Assembly: GCF_003148475.1 (NCBI RefSeq)
Contig: NZ_QGGG01000001.1
Coordinates: forward strand, 434,001 to 498,000
DNA from: Pseudaminobacter salicylatoxidans
GTDB taxonomy: Bacteria > Pseudomonadota > Alphaproteobacteria > Rhizobiales > Rhizobiaceae
Length of the DNA stretch: 64,000 bases
Direction: 5' to 3'
Part shown: positions 19,451 to 27,751 of the stretch, one piece after another
Position numbering within the stretch: position 1 is the first letter of the stretch
Layout: each line of letters begins with the position of its first letter
Program-made: the position numbers and the translations under genes
Notes under the pieces: generated by a model
What the model was told of the DNA's origin: nothing
The model's input: only the letters and a program-made list of their open reading frames with translations
The model's database searches: none

Positions 19451-20665
19451 ATGCACGTTTTTGTTTTTTCGCTGAAGATTGCCGCAACAGCTGCTCTTCT
19501 TTCATTGGTCGCCGCCTGCAGCGAAGCGGAAAGCTCAGCCGAAGCACCGGCGGCACCGCCGCCTCCCGCCGTCAGCATGGTTGAAGTGGTGCCGGAGGCG
19601 ATCCCGATCCTGAACGAACTCCCCGGCCGTATCGCACCTACCCGCATTGCGGAAGTGCGTCCGCGCGTGTCGGGCATCGTGCTGGAGCGCGTCTTCGAGC
19701 AGGGCAGTCTCGTCGAGGAGGGCGACGTCCTTTACCGCATCGATCCGCAGCCCTTCCGCGTGCAGGTCGCCAGTGCCGAGGCAACGTTGCAGCGTGCGCA
19801 GTCTGTCCAGCTTCGGGCGCGCCAGGAAGCAGACCGTCAGACGCGCCTGCGCGAACGCAATGTCTCCAGCGGACAGCAGATGGACAATGCGGTGGCGGCA
19901 CTCGCGCAGGCGGACGCAGAAGTTGCGATAGCCGATGCGGGTCTCGCCGCCGCGCAGCTCAATCTCGACTACGCCAACATCAAGGCGCCGATCTCTGGTC
20001 GCATAGGCCGGGCGATGATTACCGAGGGGGCGCTGGTCAGCGCCAATAGCGCCGAAAGCCTGGCTACCATCCAGCAACTCGATCCCGTCTATGCCGACTT
20101 CACCCAATCGGCGAACGAACTCTTGCGGCTTCGCCGCGCGCTCGAGAATGGTGCTGTAACGAATGCCGCTCCGGGTGAAGCCCGTGTCTTGCTGCGAATG
20201 GATGATGGCAGCGAATACGCCCATGCCGGTCGCCTGCTGTTTCTCGAGGCGGCTGTCGACGCAACAACCGGGCAAGTGACGCTTCGTGGCGAGTTTCCCA
20301 ATCCGGAAGGCGACTTGTTACCCGGCATGTATGTGCGCGTGCTGATCGAGCAGGGCGTACAGGAAAACGCGATCGCTATCCCGCAGCAGGCAATCCAGCG
20401 TGATTCCGGCGGTCGCTCCCAGGTCTATGTCATCACCGACGAGAACCTGGCTGAACTGAGGACAGTGCGGCTGGGGCGTGTGGTCGGAGAGCGCTGGGTT
20501 GTCGAAGAGGGTCTGAAAGCCGGAGACAAGGTTGTCGTGGAAGGGTTTCAGAAGATCAGACCCGGTGCGCCGGTAACCGCGCAGCCGTGGACCCCCGATA
20601 GCCCCAGGTCTGCAACGGATGGTGACGCACCGGTCAACGCCAACGGCGAATCCACGGCCGGATAA
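19451..20665 (+). CDS. RND efflux periplasmic adaptor (AcrA/MexA type) lipoprotein
   Basis: A 404-residue membrane-fusion protein. A lipoprotein signal ends LSLVAAC (Cys23). Next come the barrel-sandwich half PRVSGIVLERVFEQGSLVEEGDVLYRIDP, a long alpha-hairpin (AEATLQRAQSVQLRARQEADRQ) and the second lipoyl half YANIKAPISGRIGRAMITEGALV. Then follow the beta-barrel and membrane-proximal domains. It links the inner-membrane pump to an outer-membrane channel. No TolC-type gene is in the window, so a distant one must serve. It lies 11 bases before the pump gene. Confidence 0.95.
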   Translation: MHVFVFSLKIAATAALLSLVAACSEAESSAEAPAAPPPPAVSMVEVVPEAIPILNELPGRIAPTRIAEVRPRVSGIVLERVFEQGSLVEEGDVLYRIDPQPFRVQVASAEATLQRAQSVQLRARQEADRQTRLRERNVSSGQQMDNAVAALAQADAEVAIADAGLAAAQLNLDYANIKAPISGRIGRAMITEGALVSANSAESLATIQQLDPVYADFTQSANELLRLRRALENGAVTNAAPGEARVLLRMDDGSEYAHAGRLLFLEAAVDATTGQVTLRGEFPNPEGDLLPGMYVRVLIEQGVQENAIAIPQQAIQRDSGGRSQVYVITDENLAELRTVRLGRVVGERWVVEEGLKAGDKVVVEGFQKIRPGAPVTAQPWTPDSPRSATDGDAPVNANGESTAG

Positions 20666-20676
20666 GGACGCTCGAT

Positions 20677-23600
20677 ATGCCCCAGTTTTTCATTGAACGA
20701 CCCATCTTTGCCTGGGTCGTGGCGATCTTCATCATGCTGGCTGGCGTCATCGCCATTCCGTTCCTGCCGGTCGCCCAATATCCGAACGTGGCCCCGCCGC
20801 AGATTTCCGTCTATGCCAACTACGCCGGCGCGTCGCCGGAAGACATCTATCGCAGCGTCACGAGCCCGATTGAAGAAGAACTGAACGGCGTCAACGGGCT
20901 GATCTATTTTGAATCCACCTCGGATTCGTCGGGAATGATCAGCATCACCGCGACCTTTGCGCCCGGCACCAATAGTGCCCAGGCTTCCATCGACGTCCAG
21001 AACGCCATCCGTCGCGTCGAGCCGCGCCTGCCGCAGGTCGTCAAGCAGACCGGCATTCAGGTGCAGGAAGCCGGAACCGGCTTCCTGATGATGGTCGCGC
21101 TGACATCGACGGATGGCTCTGTCGATGTCGTTGGCCTTGGCGACTATCTCAGCCGCAACGTGCTGAGCGAAATCCGGCGTATCGACGGGGTCGGCCGCGC
21201 ACAGCTCTTTGCCACCCAGCGCGCCATGCGCATCTGGATCGACCCCGACAAGATGGTCGGATTGAACCTGACTTCGGATGATATCACCAATGCTATCCGT
21301 TCGCAGAACGCTCAGGTCGCTGCCGGCCGCATCGGTGCGCAGCCCAATCCGGTCACCCAGCAGATTTCAGCCACGGTGCTGGTCCGTGGCCAGCTTACAT
21401 CGGCGGAAGAATTCGGCTCGATCGTGCTGCGCGCCAATCCCGATGGTTCATCTGTTCGGCTGTCGGACGTGGCCCGTATCCAGGTAGGTGCCGAAAACTA
21501 CAATTTCGCGACAAGATTGAACGGTCAGCCGAGTGCCGCCATCGCAGTGCAGCTCTCGCCGACCGGCAATGCCCTGGCCACATCCAATGCGGTTCGCGCG
21601 CAAATGGAAGAACTTGCGCGGTTCTTCCCGGCAGGCCTCGAGTATTCGATCCCCTACGACACCTCACCGTTCGTCAAGGTGTCCATCGAAAAGGTGATCC
21701 ACACGCTTCTCGAGGCGATGGTGCTCGTCTTTGCGGTGATGTTCCTGTTCCTGCAGAACTTCCGCTACACGATCATCCCGACTCTGGTGGTTCCGGTGGC
21801 GCTGCTGGGCACCTGCGCGGTCATGCTCGCAACCGGTTTCTCCATCAACGTCCTGACAATGTTCGCGATGGTGCTGGCCATCGGCATTCTGGTCGACGAC
21901 GCCATTGTGGTGGTCGAGAATGTCGAGCGCATCATGGCCGAGGAAGGCCTGTCTCCGAAAGAGGCGACGCGCAAGGCGATGAAGCAGATCACCGGCGCGA
22001 TCATCGGCATCACGCTGGTCTTGACGGCTGTATTCGTGCCCATGGCGTTTTTCCCCGGCGCAGTCGGCGTCATCTACCAGCAGTTCAGCCTGACGATGGT
22101 TGTGTCGATCCTGTTCTCCGGCTTCCTTGCTCTCTCGCTGACACCCGCACTTTGCGCCAGCTTCCTGAAGCCGATCGCCAAGGGCCATCATGACGAGAAG
22201 AAGGGCTTCTTCGGCTGGTTCAACCGGGGGTTCAACCGGACAGCCGCAAGCTACACCTCATCCGTCGGCTGGATCGTCAAGCGGACAGGCCGCTTCATGG
22301 TGATTTACCTGGCGCTCCTGGTCGGCCTGGGTTGGTCGTTCATCAAGCTGCCGACGTCGTTCCTGCCGAATGAAGATCAGGGCTTTGTCCTTGTCGACAT
22401 TCAGGGCACGCCGGAATCCAGCAGCGTCCGCACGCAGGAGATCGTCAAGCAGGTGGAGACCGTCTTCAACGGCGAGGAAGCCGTCGACCGCATGGTAGTG
22501 GTCAGGGGGTTCAGTTTTTCAGGCGCGGGCGACAATGCCGGGTTGGCGTTCGTCACGCTCAAAGACTGGAGCGAACGTGACGAGCAGAACTCGGCGACGG
22601 CGATAGCCGGTCGCGCAAACCGCGCGCTGTTCCAGATCAAGGACGCGATTTCGTTTGCACTCTCGCCTCCGCCCATCCAGGGACTGGGTACGTCCAACGG
22701 TTTCACCTTCCGCCTTCAGGATCGGGCAGGGCAGGGACAAACAGCGCTGGCTGCCGCGCGCGACCAACTCATGGCTGCGGCGGCAAAGAGCGAGGTTATT
22801 ACCGGCATGCGCGTAGAAGGCATGCCCGATGCCGCGCAGGTCAACCTGCTCATCGACCGTGAGAAGGCGAATACCTTCGGCGTGAGTTTCGCCGACATCA
22901 ACTCGACGATTTCGGCCAATCTCGGGTCCGCCTATGTGAATGACTTCCCCAATGCCGGCAAGATGCAGCGCGTCACCGTGCAATCGGATGCGGAACGCCG
23001 CATGCAGACCGACGACTTGCTGAACCTTAACGTGCGCAATGCCAATGGCGGCATGGTTCCGCTGTCGTCCTTTGCCAGTGTGGAGTGGCAAAAAGGCCCG
23101 GCGCAGATCGTCGGCTACAATGGCTATCCGTCGGTTCGCATCGGCGGGCAGGCGGCGCCCGGCTATTCTTCAGGCGCGGCCATCGAAGAGATGGAGCGGC
23201 TCGCGGACCAGTTGCCGGCAGGTTTCGGCTATGAGTGGACGGGGCAGTCCCTGCAGGAAATTCAGTCCGGTTCGCAGGCTCCGGCGCTGATCGGGCTCAG
23301 CATCGTGTTCGTTTTCCTGCTTTTGGCCGCGCTTTACGAAAGCTGGTCGATCCCGCTGTCGGTGATCCTGGTCGTGCCGCTTGGCGTCATCGGCTCGGTT
23401 CTGGCCGTGACGTTCATGGGCATGGAGAACGACGTTTATTTCAAGGTCGGGTTGATCGCCATCATCGGCCTCTCCGCCAAGAACGCGATCCTGATCATCG
23501 AGTTCGCCAAGGACCTGCGCAAGGAGGGCCTGTCGCTGCTCGAGGCGACGGTGGAGGCCGCCAAGCTGCGCTTCCGGCCGATCATCATGACATCGCTCGC

Positions 23601-23826
23601 CTTCAGCCTTGGCGTCGTGCCGCTGGCAATCGCCACCGGCGCAAGCGCGGCCAGCCAGAACGCCATCGGCACCGGCGTGCTCGGCGGGATGATCTCGGCG
23701 ACGGTGCTTGCGGTGTTCTTCGTGCCGGTCTTCTTCGTCTTTGTCGCGAAGCTGTTCGGACGCGGCAAGGCAGAAGCCAGTGCGGACCGGCAAGTGAGCG
23801 AAGCGCCTCGCTTGCCGGCAGAGTGA
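20677..23826 (+). CDS. RND multidrug efflux transporter (AcrB/MexB, HAE1 type)
   Basis: A 1049-residue protein, the usual length for AcrB homologues. It starts MPQFFIERPIFAWVVAIFIM and has the two large periplasmic loops of this family. The proton-relay pair is in AIGILVDDAIVVVENVERI at residues 407-408, the same numbers as in AcrB, and the partner Lys is in GLSAKNAILIIEFAKDLR. Together with the adaptor it exports hydrophobic compounds by proton antiport. It is complete and followed after 6 bases by a second TetR gene. Confidence 0.96.
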   Translation: MPQFFIERPIFAWVVAIFIMLAGVIAIPFLPVAQYPNVAPPQISVYANYAGASPEDIYRSVTSPIEEELNGVNGLIYFESTSDSSGMISITATFAPGTNSAQASIDVQNAIRRVEPRLPQVVKQTGIQVQEAGTGFLMMVALTSTDGSVDVVGLGDYLSRNVLSEIRRIDGVGRAQLFATQRAMRIWIDPDKMVGLNLTSDDITNAIRSQNAQVAAGRIGAQPNPVTQQISATVLVRGQLTSAEEFGSIVLRANPDGSSVRLSDVARIQVGAENYNFATRLNGQPSAAIAVQLSPTGNALATSNAVRAQMEELARFFPAGLEYSIPYDTSPFVKVSIEKVIHTLLEAMVLVFAVMFLFLQNFRYTIIPTLVVPVALLGTCAVMLATGFSINVLTMFAMVLAIGILVDDAIVVVENVERIMAEEGLSPKEATRKAMKQITGAIIGITLVLTAVFVPMAFFPGAVGVIYQQFSLTMVVSILFSGFLALSLTPALCASFLKPIAKGHHDEKKGFFGWFNRGFNRTAASYTSSVGWIVKRTGRFMVIYLALLVGLGWSFIKLPTSFLPNEDQGFVLVDIQGTPESSSVRTQEIVKQVETVFNGEEAVDRMVVVRGFSFSGAGDNAGLAFVTLKDWSERDEQNSATAIAGRANRALFQIKDAISFALSPPPIQGLGTSNGFTFRLQDRAGQGQTALAAARDQLMAAAAKSEVITGMRVEGMPDAAQVNLLIDREKANTFGVSFADINSTISANLGSAYVNDFPNAGKMQRVTVQSDAERRMQTDDLLNLNVRNANGGMVPLSSFASVEWQKGPAQIVGYNGYPSVRIGGQAAPGYSSGAAIEEMERLADQLPAGFGYEWTGQSLQEIQSGSQAPALIGLSIVFVFLLLAALYESWSIPLSVILVVPLGVIGSVLAVTFMGMENDVYFKVGLIAIIGLSAKNAILIIEFAKDLRKEGLSLLEATVEAAKLRFRPIIMTSLAFSLGVVPLAIATGASAASQNAIGTGVLGGMISATVLAVFFVPVFFVFVAKLFGRGKAEASADRQVSEAPRLPAE

Positions 23827-23832
23827 AATTCT

Positions 23833-24357
23833 ATGCTTGCCGATGCTGGAAAGGAGGCCACTTGTACCGAAGGCCCAGGGCCGAAGGAACGCATCTTCCA
23901 TGCGGTGATATCGGTCGCGTTGCGAAACGGTTTTGGTAAGGTCGCCTTGAGCTTGGTCGCCCGTGATGCGGGCCTCAGCAAGGGTGGGCTGCTCTACCAC
24001 TTCGCGACCAAGAATGACCTGATCAGCGCCATGCTGGAGTACTACGCAAACCGGACGGCATGTCATCCCCGGCCTGTCCACTACGGCGGGGCCGACGTAA
24101 CCAGTTCTGGCTGCAACCCGTTCGCTGTGGCGGTGCTTATCGCCGCTGCGGAGAACCCCTTGCTGCTTGAACCTTTCGGTCAAATACTTCAATCGGCTGA
24201 GACCAGAAAGGGTGGAAAGCCAATGCAGCGGCCTCTGCCCTTGCTCGGGAATCTCGCCAATCGGCTCTGTCTCGGTGCAATGGTGGCCGTGGATCGGCAA
24301 AAGAATGCCCCGACGGGTCCGGCAACGTTGTGCATCGGGGCCAACGGCTGGGGGTGA
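23833..24357 (+). CDS. TetR-family regulator with abnormal C-terminus
   Basis: A good TetR HTH lies at about residues 18-65 (PKERIFHAVISVALRNGFGKVALSLVARDAGLSKGGLLYHFATKNDLISAML). Part of a ligand domain follows (FAVAVLIAAAENPLLLEPF). The stretch before it (TACHPRPVHYGGADVTSSGC) and the last 45 residues do not look like the family. At 174 residues it may be frameshifted or partly decayed, as is the DNA just downstream. It sits 6 bases after the pump gene and was probably co-transcribed. Confidence 0.6.
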   Translation: MLADAGKEATCTEGPGPKERIFHAVISVALRNGFGKVALSLVARDAGLSKGGLLYHFATKNDLISAMLEYYANRTACHPRPVHYGGADVTSSGCNPFAVAVLIAAAENPLLLEPFGQILQSAETRKGGKPMQRPLPLLGNLANRLCLGAMVAVDRQKNAPTGPATLCIGANGWG

Positions 24358-24416
24358 CGATGGCGGCCACCGGCATGACGGGCTTGTAGAACCGGTAGCG
24401 CAGTTGGACCCGCCTG

Positions 24417-24756
24417 ATGAAGCGTGACCTGGTGGCACCCTGGCTCGCCACCCGCGATCCCCGTACACCCGTCATCGCCAAGGCGATGGCGGTCGTCGTC
24501 GCCGCTTGTGCGCTTCCCCCGATCGACACCTGATCCCGGACCTTGTCCCGGTGCTTAGGTTATCCTGACGACGCCGCTCGGCATCATGCTGGCGGTCTTG
24601 CTCATCCCGCCAGATCTGATGGCGGAGTTCCGTGAGGCCGCGGCACAGCGCCTGGTACGGCCATCGAGTCTGATTGGACTCGCCTTCATCTTCATCCAGT
24701 GGCTTGCCACAGCTACTTTTCTGCCCTGGTGGCTCTGGCCGCGAACTGCGCTCTGA
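24417..24756 (+). pseudogene. DUF1232 (YkvA-like) membrane protein, frameshifted
   Basis: Three plus-strand frames in succession give one recognisable DUF1232 protein. The first reads MKRDLVAPWLATRDPRTPVIAKAMAVVV and ALPPID. The next reads LIPDLVPVL. The third reads LGIMLAVLLIPPDLMAEF, then AAAQRLV and finally FLPWWLWPRTAL before a stop at 24754. At least two frameshifts are needed, near 24532 and between about 24556 and 24580, so the gene is dead. The DPRTP and 'LIPD..PVLGYLDD' patterns are family hallmarks. Confidence 0.7.
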
Positions 24757-24855
24757 CCCATCGGCATTTCATCATCAACGGCAAACCTTCCGCATGCACG
24801 ACCAGGCCTGCGGGGCGGCTCGGCCTCGGGGAACAGGTATCTTCAGACATGGCAA

Positions 24856-24883
24856 GGGCGGCGAGGCCGAAGCCTCGCCGCCC
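24856..24883 (-). terminator. GC-rich hairpin with UUCG-type loop downstream of the small secreted-protein gene
   Basis: GGGCGGCGAGGC and GCCTCGCCGCCC are perfect 12-base arms. On the minus strand the loop reads TTCG closed by C-G, a very stable tetraloop. It lies 28 bases past the stop of the minus-strand gene at 24912. The T-run is weak, so it may work as a transcript-end stabiliser rather than a textbook terminator. Confidence 0.6.
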
Positions 24884-24911
24884 AAATAGCTCTGTTAGTC
24901 TATGTCAGTGA

Positions 24912-25190
24912 TCAGTTGCTGCCATAGAGGATGCGCGGGCTGGCACCGAGTTTGGTGTCGGTCGCGCCAATGGCAGCGCTCGATGCAAAATCATTGATGC
25001 CGGGCACATTGACGACGACCGAGGTCGGCGCGGCGTCGCCCGAAAGGGCGGTGACTTCGGGAGCGGTCGTGGCGATCACGCCCTGGGCTTCATAGGTCAC
25101 GGCCGGAGCCGCATCACCGAAGCGTTCGCTGGCAACAGCGGCGCCGGAGGTAAGCAGAACGGCGGCAAGCGTGAGAACGGTCTTTTTCAT
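24912..25190 (-). CDS. Small secreted protein of unknown function
   Basis: A 92-residue product with a clear Sec signal peptide (MKKTVLTLAAVLLTSGAAVA, cleavage likely after AVA-S). The mature part is about 70 residues, acidic, cysteine-free, and has two GDAAP motifs in the second of which Val residues follow. The RBS GGAGAG lies 9 bases before ATG 25190. I recognise no family. It is flanked by pseudogene debris on both sides but has its own RBS and a 3' hairpin, so it is probably expressed. Confidence 0.65.
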   Translation of the reverse strand: MKKTVLTLAAVLLTSGAAVASERFGDAAPAVTYEAQGVIATTAPEVTALSGDAAPTSVVVNVPGINDFASSAAIGATDTKLGASPRILYGSN

Positions 25191-25399
25191 TTCAACTCTC
25201 CATCAATCTGAATTGGCGGTCGCCGAAGCGATCTGATGTGATGAAGATATGTGAACGAATTAGGAGTTTATAGGTGCGTTATTGTGAACAATCCGTTGAG
25301 CGGTGGCTATTTCACATTAGCGAGAGCAGGGCAGGGTCATATTTGACGTGAATGAGATGGAGGAGGAGGCGATGTGTTGCACACTCTGGAATTTTGATC
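25191..25399. other. Intergenic, no gene seen
   Basis: This stretch should contain the promoter of the minus-strand secreted-protein gene. I see no other feature in it. The neighbouring 25586-25891 region, beyond the LysR fragment, also holds nothing supportable except a short palindrome CATAAT-atgc-ATTATG at 25688-25703 with no assigned role. Confidence 0.3.
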
Positions 25400-25585
25400 G
25401 TCTATGAATGGTGCATCGACGGTCCCGACGGCGCTGTCGCCACCATACCCCTTCAGCCGCGACTGCTCACCGAGGACATGGCGGCATTGCGGTTCGCGGC
25501 CCTGGCCGGCATAGGCGTCTGCCAATTGCCGACCATCGTTATACGTCACGATCTGGAAGCTGGCCGATCATCCAGATCGATTGTA
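25400..25585 (+). pseudogene. LysR-family effector-domain fragment
   Basis: The frame IDGPDGAVATIPLQPRLLTED and then MAALRFAALAGIGVCQLP, followed by HDLEAGR, is the C-terminal part of a LysR substrate-binding domain (the 'D......A..G.GI...P...' block). No HTH lies upstream. A frameshift at about 25567 is needed to reach the expected 'LIQI'-like strand. Only about 60 codons survive, so this is a relic unrelated in strand to the intact LysR gene at 25892. Confidence 0.6.
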
Positions 25586-25891
25586 AGTAGGTGCGTTTTG
25601 TCTGCGGTTCCTTGTGTGCGATAAGCCATCGGTATCGGTACAAGTCGCAGCTCAAGATAGAACCCAATTGGCTACATCAGAAAATCGCATAATATGCATT
25701 ATGGAACAAATGCGGTAATACCGGGTATAATGCTCCACTAGCCCTCTACAGCTATGTCGGATCACGTCACAAGGTGGCTACGTTCGGGACGGCTTTCTTC
25801 CTGACGGTTTTGATTTGGTCCTTCGCAATCGTTCTCGAATGCGGCTATTCCTCTGCTTCCGGCAAGACCGTTTCTTCGACTTGCCCCGGCT

Positions 25892-26791
25892 TCAACCGTG
25901 ACGTTCAGATGCCATATATCCTCGCCTTGAAACCTGGCGACCCTGTGGTCTGTTGGCCGTGATCCATTTTATGATCGAGCGTGTGAGCAGAGCGGTTTCT
26001 TCCGATAGCCCCGGTCGGACATGGGCCGCGAATTCCACATCGGGTAGCGGCGGCAGTAGATCAGTGGACTCCGACGATGGCAAAGCCGCTGGAATCGAAG
26101 TGGAATTCAGGGGCGTGACCGCAAGCCCGGCCGCGGCCATGGCCGTCAAACTGCCGAGGCTGGGGCTAACGGTGGCAATTCTCCATTTGCAGTTTTTCGA
26201 GGCGAGCGCGGCAAGGGCGGCGTCCCGATAGGGACATGGCTCCGGAAATACAGCGAGCGGAACAGGTGAATCGACTTCGAGAAGGGTCTCTCCGAGCGCC
26301 CATCTGAGCTGCTCATTCCACAGATGGATCCCCGACTGGTCTCCCCTGCATCGGCAGCCGACAATCAGATCAAGTTCGCCCCTGTCCATGCTTTCGAGCA
26401 GCGCAGGCGTGTTCGAGATTTGTATCTCCAGCGTTCTCGCCGTCCGGGTGTCCTGAAACTTCCCCAGCACCGATGGCAGCCAAGTGCTCGTAAGATCATC
26501 CGATGCGCCAATTCGCAGATGAACCGCGCTGCCGCCTCCCCTCATGAGGATCTGGGCCTCCTCACTCAGGCGCAAGATCGCCCGGGCATATCCAAGCAGC
26601 GCCTGTCCTTGCTGGGTCAAGGTGACCGTGCGGGTGCTGCGCTCAAAAAGAGCGGAGCCCGTCTGATCTTCAAGTCTGCGAATATGCGCGCTGACCGCGG
26701 ACTGCGTCAGGTTCACCTGCTGTCCGGCCTTCGTGAAGCTCGACAGGCTGGCAACCGCCTCGAAGGTGCGAAGCAGCGGGATATCGAACAT
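25892..26791 (-). CDS. LysR-family transcriptional regulator
   Basis: I choose ATG 26791 (MFDIPLLRTFEAVASLSSFTK) with a GAGG RBS over an upstream in-frame ATG at 26821. The protein has 299 residues. The HTH is at about 15-60, with AGQQVNLTQSAVSAHIRRLEDQTGSALFER. The effector domain contains LRIGASDDLTSTWLPSVLGKF and GELDLIVGCR. It is divergent from the LysE-type exporter at 26884, the classic arrangement in which the LysR protein controls the exporter in response to its substrate. Confidence 0.88.
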   Translation of the reverse strand: MFDIPLLRTFEAVASLSSFTKAGQQVNLTQSAVSAHIRRLEDQTGSALFERSTRTVTLTQQGQALLGYARAILRLSEEAQILMRGGGSAVHLRIGASDDLTSTWLPSVLGKFQDTRTARTLEIQISNTPALLESMDRGELDLIVGCRCRGDQSGIHLWNEQLRWALGETLLEVDSPVPLAVFPEPCPYRDAALAALASKNCKWRIATVSPSLGSLTAMAAAGLAVTPLNSTSIPAALPSSESTDLLPPLPDVEFAAHVRPGLSEETALLTRSIIKWITANRPQGRQVSRRGYMASERHG

Positions 26792-26822
26792 CGATTTACC
26801 TCGGATCATACTTAGTAGCATG

Positions 26823-26834
26823 ATGATAAATCAT
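26823..26834. promoter_or_regulatory. Short palindrome in the LysR/LysE divergent region
   Basis: ATGAT-AA-ATCAT lies in the 92-base gap between the two divergent genes. LysR proteins bind T-N11-A palindromes in such gaps, so this is a candidate core site. It is short, and the assignment is tentative. Confidence 0.35.
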
Positions 26835-26883
26835 TTCTCATGATCAATGAAGGCTGCTTGACTGATCCTGTCTAGAGACGGGA

Positions 26884-27510
26884 TTGCTGCCTTTGTCGTT
26901 GGAAAGCTGGATACCCTTCGCCTTTGCCACGCTTGCCTTTGCCTGCATGCCGGGCCCCGCCATTCTCTACATGTCGGCGCAAACCCTGGCTTACGGGCAC
27001 CGGGCTGGCCTTGTGGCTGCGCTTGGCGTGCATCTGGGCTGCTATGTCCACATTGCGGCGGCGTCTGTCGGGCTGGCGGCGCTTCTTCATCATGCGCCCC
27101 CGGTCTATTCGGTCATCAGGTTTACCGGCGCGCTCTACATGCTGTGGCTGGGTGGCCGAATGATTTTTTCGGCGAACCGACAGCAGGACACGGAAGACGT
27201 TGCTCACCACAGGAGAGTTCTGCGGGACAGCTTCGTGGTGGAGGTCCTCAATCCGAAGTCAGCGCTGTTTTTCCTGACATTCCTGCCGCAATTCGTTCAG
27301 CCGGAAGCCGCATTTCCCATCTGGTTGCAGTTTCTCATCCTGGGCACCCTCGTCAACGGTGCATTCTCGATTGCCGATCTCGCGTCGGTGGGAATCTCGT
27401 CCTTTGCCTCCCCGCTCGTATCGTCAACGAGATCCCATGCCTGGGTCTCGAGAGCCAGCGGCACCATCCTTGTCGGGCTCAGCATCGCCATCATGATGCG
27501 CTATGTTTGA
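26884..27510 (+). CDS. LysE/RhtB-family amino-acid exporter
   Basis: A protein of about 208 residues with six hydrophobic segments and LysE landmarks: FAFATLAFACMPGPAILYMSAQTLAYGHRAGL near the N-terminus, and FVVEVLNPKSALFFLTFLPQFV in the middle. These proteins export amino acids or related metabolites across the inner membrane. No ATG is near; TTG codons at 26884, 26893 or 26899 are the plausible starts, with GAGACGGG just upstream. Its likely regulator is the divergent LysR gene. Confidence 0.82.
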   Translation: MLPLSLESWIPFAFATLAFACMPGPAILYMSAQTLAYGHRAGLVAALGVHLGCYVHIAAASVGLAALLHHAPPVYSVIRFTGALYMLWLGGRMIFSANRQQDTEDVAHHRRVLRDSFVVEVLNPKSALFFLTFLPQFVQPEAAFPIWLQFLILGTLVNGAFSIADLASVGISSFASPLVSSTRSHAWVSRASGTILVGLSIAIMMRYV

Positions 27511-27591
27511 GGCCGGACCTCATTTGAAGCACCTGTTTCGGCCCGCTTCGCCGGCAGTGGCTTTCTCACCACATAGCCGTCGCAACATGGC

Positions 27592-27611
27592 GTCATAGTC
27601 CATTCAGACGG
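27592..27611 (-). promoter_or_regulatory. Shared motif copy A (GTCT-N4-GGAC-TATGAC, minus orientation)
   Basis: On the minus strand this reads CCGTCTGAATGGACTATGAC. It matches copy B at 31059 in 17 of 20 positions across the core and flanks. It lies about 140 bases upstream of the CoA-ligase gene, in a 241-base gap that holds no other feature. It is one of five copies in this window (see findings) and a likely regulator site. Confidence 0.5.
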
Positions 27612-27751
27612 TTTTTCTTTTCCACATTTCCTGGACTTATCCGCCTGCAATTGGTTGCGTTTCTTGCACCCTGGCGAAGCACTGCGTTCTCGCTGTACGG
27701 TGGCCAAGTTGCTGCAACTGCTCACCTACCGGAGCCGGAAGCCTCTTTGCC

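Noticed and set aside
25774-25962. 62-codon plus-strand frame with a hydrophobic start
   Set aside because: No RBS, no homology by eye, and it overlaps the 3' end of the LysR gene.
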